64,000 nt of DNA, taken from CAWCWN01 sp963799245 (GTDB lineage Bacteria > Chloroflexota > Ktedonobacteria > Ktedonobacterales > Ktedonobacteraceae). Each line of letters opens with the position of its first letter. Position 1 is the stretch's first letter. The notes beneath the pieces are model-generated. The model did not search any database. It was not told the DNA's origin and worked only from the letters and a program-made list of their open reading frames with translations. The stretch spans positions 868,001-932,000 of the forward strand of contig CAWCWN010000003.1 of NCBI GenBank assembly GCA_963799245.1, given 5' to 3'. Made by a program: the position numbers and the translations under genes. Positions 61,527 through 64,000 of the stretch are shown in pieces.

Positions 61527-64000
61527 CTAACAATGCCCCAGCTGGAAGCATCCCACTGCCGTTTGCATGATAATATACCCCTGGGGGCTGACGGCCAGAA
61601 CAACAATGGCCTTATTGACGGGTTCTCCATTCGAGTCAAACGAGATTTGCCCGCTTACACCCTGAAGCGCATGCGCCCCGCTGATATTTAACAGGGCCTG
61701 GCGCAGATCGCTGCCAGTGATCGTGCTCTTTGTCTTGAGAACGCCGGCCGAGCCCTGCAACAGCACTGTTGTGGCGTCGTAGGAGAGAATCACGTCATTA
61801 TCGGCGCGCGTGTAACCATATGGACTTGGATGGGGCTGACCGTTCGGATTAAAGATGGCGCTGTAATCGCTGAAGAAGCGCGGTTTTTGCGCCGACAGGT
61901 GCAGCACATCCCATTCATCAGGGTAGGCGAAAGCAGTAAAGCGCAGGTGACTGAAGCCCTGGCGCGCGCTGCTGGGGTAGCCTCCCAGTTCATAGAGAGC
62001 GTCCCCGCCCAGGATAGGGGGCGTGGATGCCGTTACGTTGGTGAGCAGGACGCTCGCGTCAGCGGCATAACCTGAGAAGTAGATCAGGTCGGGCTTCATG
62101 CTCTCAGCCTGCTGCAGCAAGCCCGGCAGAGCAGCATGGCCCGCAGGGCCCACCGTATACTGCTTGGTGGCGATGATATGGTTGCCATCAGCCTCGAACT
62201 TCTGTGAGAAGTCAGCCGCCAGGCTCTGACTATAAGGATCGCCGTTATCTACAAAGAGCACCACATTTCTAGCGTGCAGCGTCTGTTCAGCATAGATGGC
62301 CCCGGCCACTCCCTGAACTTTATTGGCAGGCGCGACACGGAAGAAGTAAGGTGAAGATGCCGTCAGCGAGTCATCAGATGCCGTCTGCGAGACCATGGGG
62401 ATATGCGCCCGCGTTAACACATCGATCGCCGCCTCCGTATGCGAGCTAAAGGGCCAGCCCATCACTCCCACAAAGGTGGGATCATGCTGGGCTAACAGGA
62501 CTATCTGCTGGGCGACCGTCGTGGCGTAGGCTTTATTATTGCCAGAATTGGCGACCAGGATACGCACCAGCGTACCGTTTGGCAGCAAGTTGCCATTATT
62601 GTATGTCGCCTGGGCGACATACGCGCCCTGCAGGTCGTCGGCACCAACCCCGGCATTTTCGCCCGTCATCACCGTTCCTACTACAAGCGTGATATACGGG
62701 ATGTTTGAGCTGTTATGCAGGCTCAATACTCGCTGATCCTCCAGGTAAATGAGCGATTCGGCATCCCGCGAGTCGCTGTTGAGAGCTGAACGCCAGTACG
62801 CTTGCGCGCTCACGGTGTCACCCTGCTGGAGGGCCTTAGCGGCCTGCGTTTTGAAGGGGCCGCCCGGGCCATCGACGGCGAAGGCCACCCTGCCATCGCT
62901 GATGCCGATGCTTTCACCATCGGGCGCCCTGGTGACCCCAATGCCATTCGCGGGCAGGCCGGCCGTACTCACCGCTGTCGTACCTGCAGTGGGGGTACTT
63001 GACTGGCTGGTCGAGCCCTTCCCAAGCGTGGTAGTGATCAAGAGAACCGCTCCGATCAACGCGATGACCAGGAGCAAAAGCAGCAGGTTGCGTATAAAAT
63101 TGTTCCTGACTTGCTGCCGCGCGCGGGGCGCGCTGGCGGCAGGCGGGTTGCCTGCGCGAGCCAGTGGTCCTGGCGCAGCCACATACGCCGGCGGTGGAGC
63201 AATATTCTGCTGCCTTTGAGGCGGCTGATAGGGAGACGGCGGGGTCGACGCAGCGCTGGCAGGGTTCTGCCCCACTGCCGCCATCGGCCCTGACGTGCCC
63301 AGGATATAGCTGCTGTTATCCGAGACGCCAAAGCGTTTGAGCAAGAGATCATCAATATCCTGCTTCATGGCTGCCGCGCTCTGGTAGCGCTGAGCAGGAT
63401 CGTTGTTGAGCGCACGCGTCAGAATCCGTTCGATTCCGGGAGAAAGCTGGGAATTCAACGTCCGCACCGCTGGATAGGTAAAGGGTGGGTGATTGCGTGG
63501 ATCGCGATTGGTCAACAGGTGATGCATTGTGGCGGCCAGCGCATAGAGATCCGAGCGAGGATCTGCGTTGCCCTGGTACTGCTCAGGAGGCGCATAGCCC
63601 GGGGTGCCAAGAGCAGACGTCTGTTTGCGCTGGGCGTTGCGGGTAACTTCCGCACGGGCAATGCCAAAATCAACCAGGTGGGCGCGCTTATCTTTATTGC
63701 CGATGATGATGTTGGCCGGCTTGATATCTCTATGCACAATGGGGGGCGTCTCCTGCGCCAGGTAGTCGAGAATGTCGAGTATTTGCGAGGCATAGCTCAG
63801 GACATCGCGCTCCTTCATGGGCGCGTTGAGACGGTCTATGCGCTCTTCCAGGTTCTCTCCCTCCACACACTCCTGGACCATGAAGTAGCGCGAGCCCTCC
63901 TGGAAGTGGTCCGTCACATTTGGAATGAGGGGGTGATCGAGATGGGCCAGGGTTGCGACCTCGCGCTTGAAGTTGCGCACATCTTCTTGCAGCCTGGCCG
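61527..64000 (-). CDS. Transmembrane Ser/Thr kinase fused to a type-1 periplasmic-binding domain (5' truncated by window edge)
   Basis: The frame is open to the right edge, so the kinase N-lobe with its P-loop and catalytic Lys is missing. Numbered from GTG 63980, the kinase has the catalytic loop IVHRDIKPANII (Asp 85), DFG at 104-106 and APPEQ. A Pro/Ala-rich linker follows, then a membrane helix at about 296-318. An outside part of about 490 residues contains a domain with the two-lobed pattern of leucine/isoleucine/valine-binding (Peripla_BP_6) proteins: LVVGTVMTGENAGVGADDLQGAY and FVGVMGWPFSSHTEAAIDVL. It is therefore probably a ligand-sensing receptor kinase, which is an unusual build. 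The true start lies outside the window. Confidence 0.9.
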   Translation of the reverse strand, partial: ARLQEDVRNFKREVATLAHLDHPLIPNVTDHFQEGSRYFMVQECVEGENLEERIDRLNAPMKERDVLSYASQILDILDYLAQETPPIVHRDIKPANIIIGNKDKRAHLVDFGIARAEVTRNAQRKQTSALGTPGYAPPEQYQGNADPRSDLYALAATMHHLLTNRDPRNHPPFTYPAVRTLNSQLSPGIERILTRALNNDPAQRYQSAAAMKQDIDDLLLKRFGVSDNSSYILGTSGPMAAVGQNPASAASTPPSPYQPPQRQQNIAPPPAYVAAPGPLARAGNPPAASAPRARQQVRNNFIRNLLLLLLVIALIGAVLLITTTLGKGSTSQSSTPTAGTTAVSTAGLPANGIGVTRAPDGESIGISDGRVAFAVDGPGGPFKTQAAKALQQGDTVSAQAYWRSALNSDSRDAESLIYLEDQRVLSLHNSSNIPYITLVVGTVMTGENAGVGADDLQGAYVAQATYNNGNLLPNGTLVRILVANSGNNKAYATTVAQQIVLLAQHDPTFVGVMGWPFSSHTEAAIDVLTRAHIPMVSQTASDDSLTASSPYFFRVAPANKVQGVAGAIYAEQTLHARNVVLFVDNGDPYSQSLAADFSQKFEADGNHIIATKQYTVGPAGHAALPGLLQQAESMKPDLIYFSGYAADASVLLTNVTASTPPILGGDALYELGGYPSSARQGFSHLRFTAFAYPDEWDVLHLSAQKPRFFSDYSAIFNPNGQPHPSPYGYTRADNDVILSYDATTVLLQGSAGVLKTKSTITGSDLRQALLNISGAHALQGVSGQISFDSNGEPVNKAIVVLAVSPQGYIIMQTAVGCFQLGHC

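Overview
The window looks like a chromosomal segment from a Gram-positive-like, moderately GC-rich bacterium, most probably a member of the Chloroflexota, class Ktedonobacteria. This is an inference. It rests on the mix of Ser/Thr kinases with TPR or substrate-binding sensor domains, a PP2C phosphatase with a zinc ribbon, a LytR-CpsA-Psr protein, a CvpA-like protein, zinc-ribbon membrane proteins, extended -10 promoters and the absence of outer-membrane genes. Most of the content is core housekeeping. No prophage, insertion sequence, CRISPR array or rRNA operon was seen.

Layout. 0-6.4 kb: prmA (cut by the left edge), rsmE, then two large SWIM / helicase-C-terminal-like proteins, the second split by a frameshift. 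6.4-7.5 kb: tRNA-Gly, tRNA-Cys, terminator, recO. 7.6-11.6 kb: an MFS transporter, a divergent HisD-family dehydrogenase and a convergent overlapping beta-propeller gene. 11.7-15.3 kb: a soluble Ser/Thr kinase with TPRs and a membrane PP2C. 15.3-19.5 kb: a partial complex I operon, nuoA-nuoC-small membrane protein-nuoD-nuoH, with no nuoB. 19.6-25 kb: MBL-Rieske protein, murI, methylmalonyl-CoA mutase large subunit, biotin carrier. 25-27.4 kb: Cys-rich protein, groES, groEL. 27.5-33 kb: zinc-ribbon protein, GT2, DnaJ-WD40, methyltransferase, endonuclease V. 33-40.3 kb: histidine kinase with a broken response regulator, mnmG, broken DoxD-like gene, tRNA-Leu, response regulator, lytic transglycosylase. 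40.6-43 kb: ECF sigma factor, anti-sigma factor and polymer-forming membrane protein, all carrying indels. 43-50 kb: rRNA/tRNA uracil methyltransferase, bPH2-PASTA protein, CvpA-like protein, gyrA. 50-57 kb: GT39 and GT2 glycosyltransferases, frameshifted hisS, CXXCXGXG-type zinc protein, M24 peptidase. 57-61.5 kb: LCP protein and a division/cell-wall-like cluster pgeF-yggS-DUF6391-yggT-DUF167. 61.5 kb to the right edge: a Ser/Thr kinase fused through one membrane helix to an extracellular type-1 periplasmic-binding domain.

Three themes stand out. (1) Long perfect GC-rich palindromes with no T-tract sit at gene ends. (2) Two copies of a 31-bp element holding paired DnaA-box-like sequences flank a response regulator, near mnmG. 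(3) Single-base indels are concentrated in a few genes, including the essential hisS. Two of these sites are identical G7 runs, which points to homopolymer base-calling error, although slippage or real decay cannot be excluded from sequence alone.
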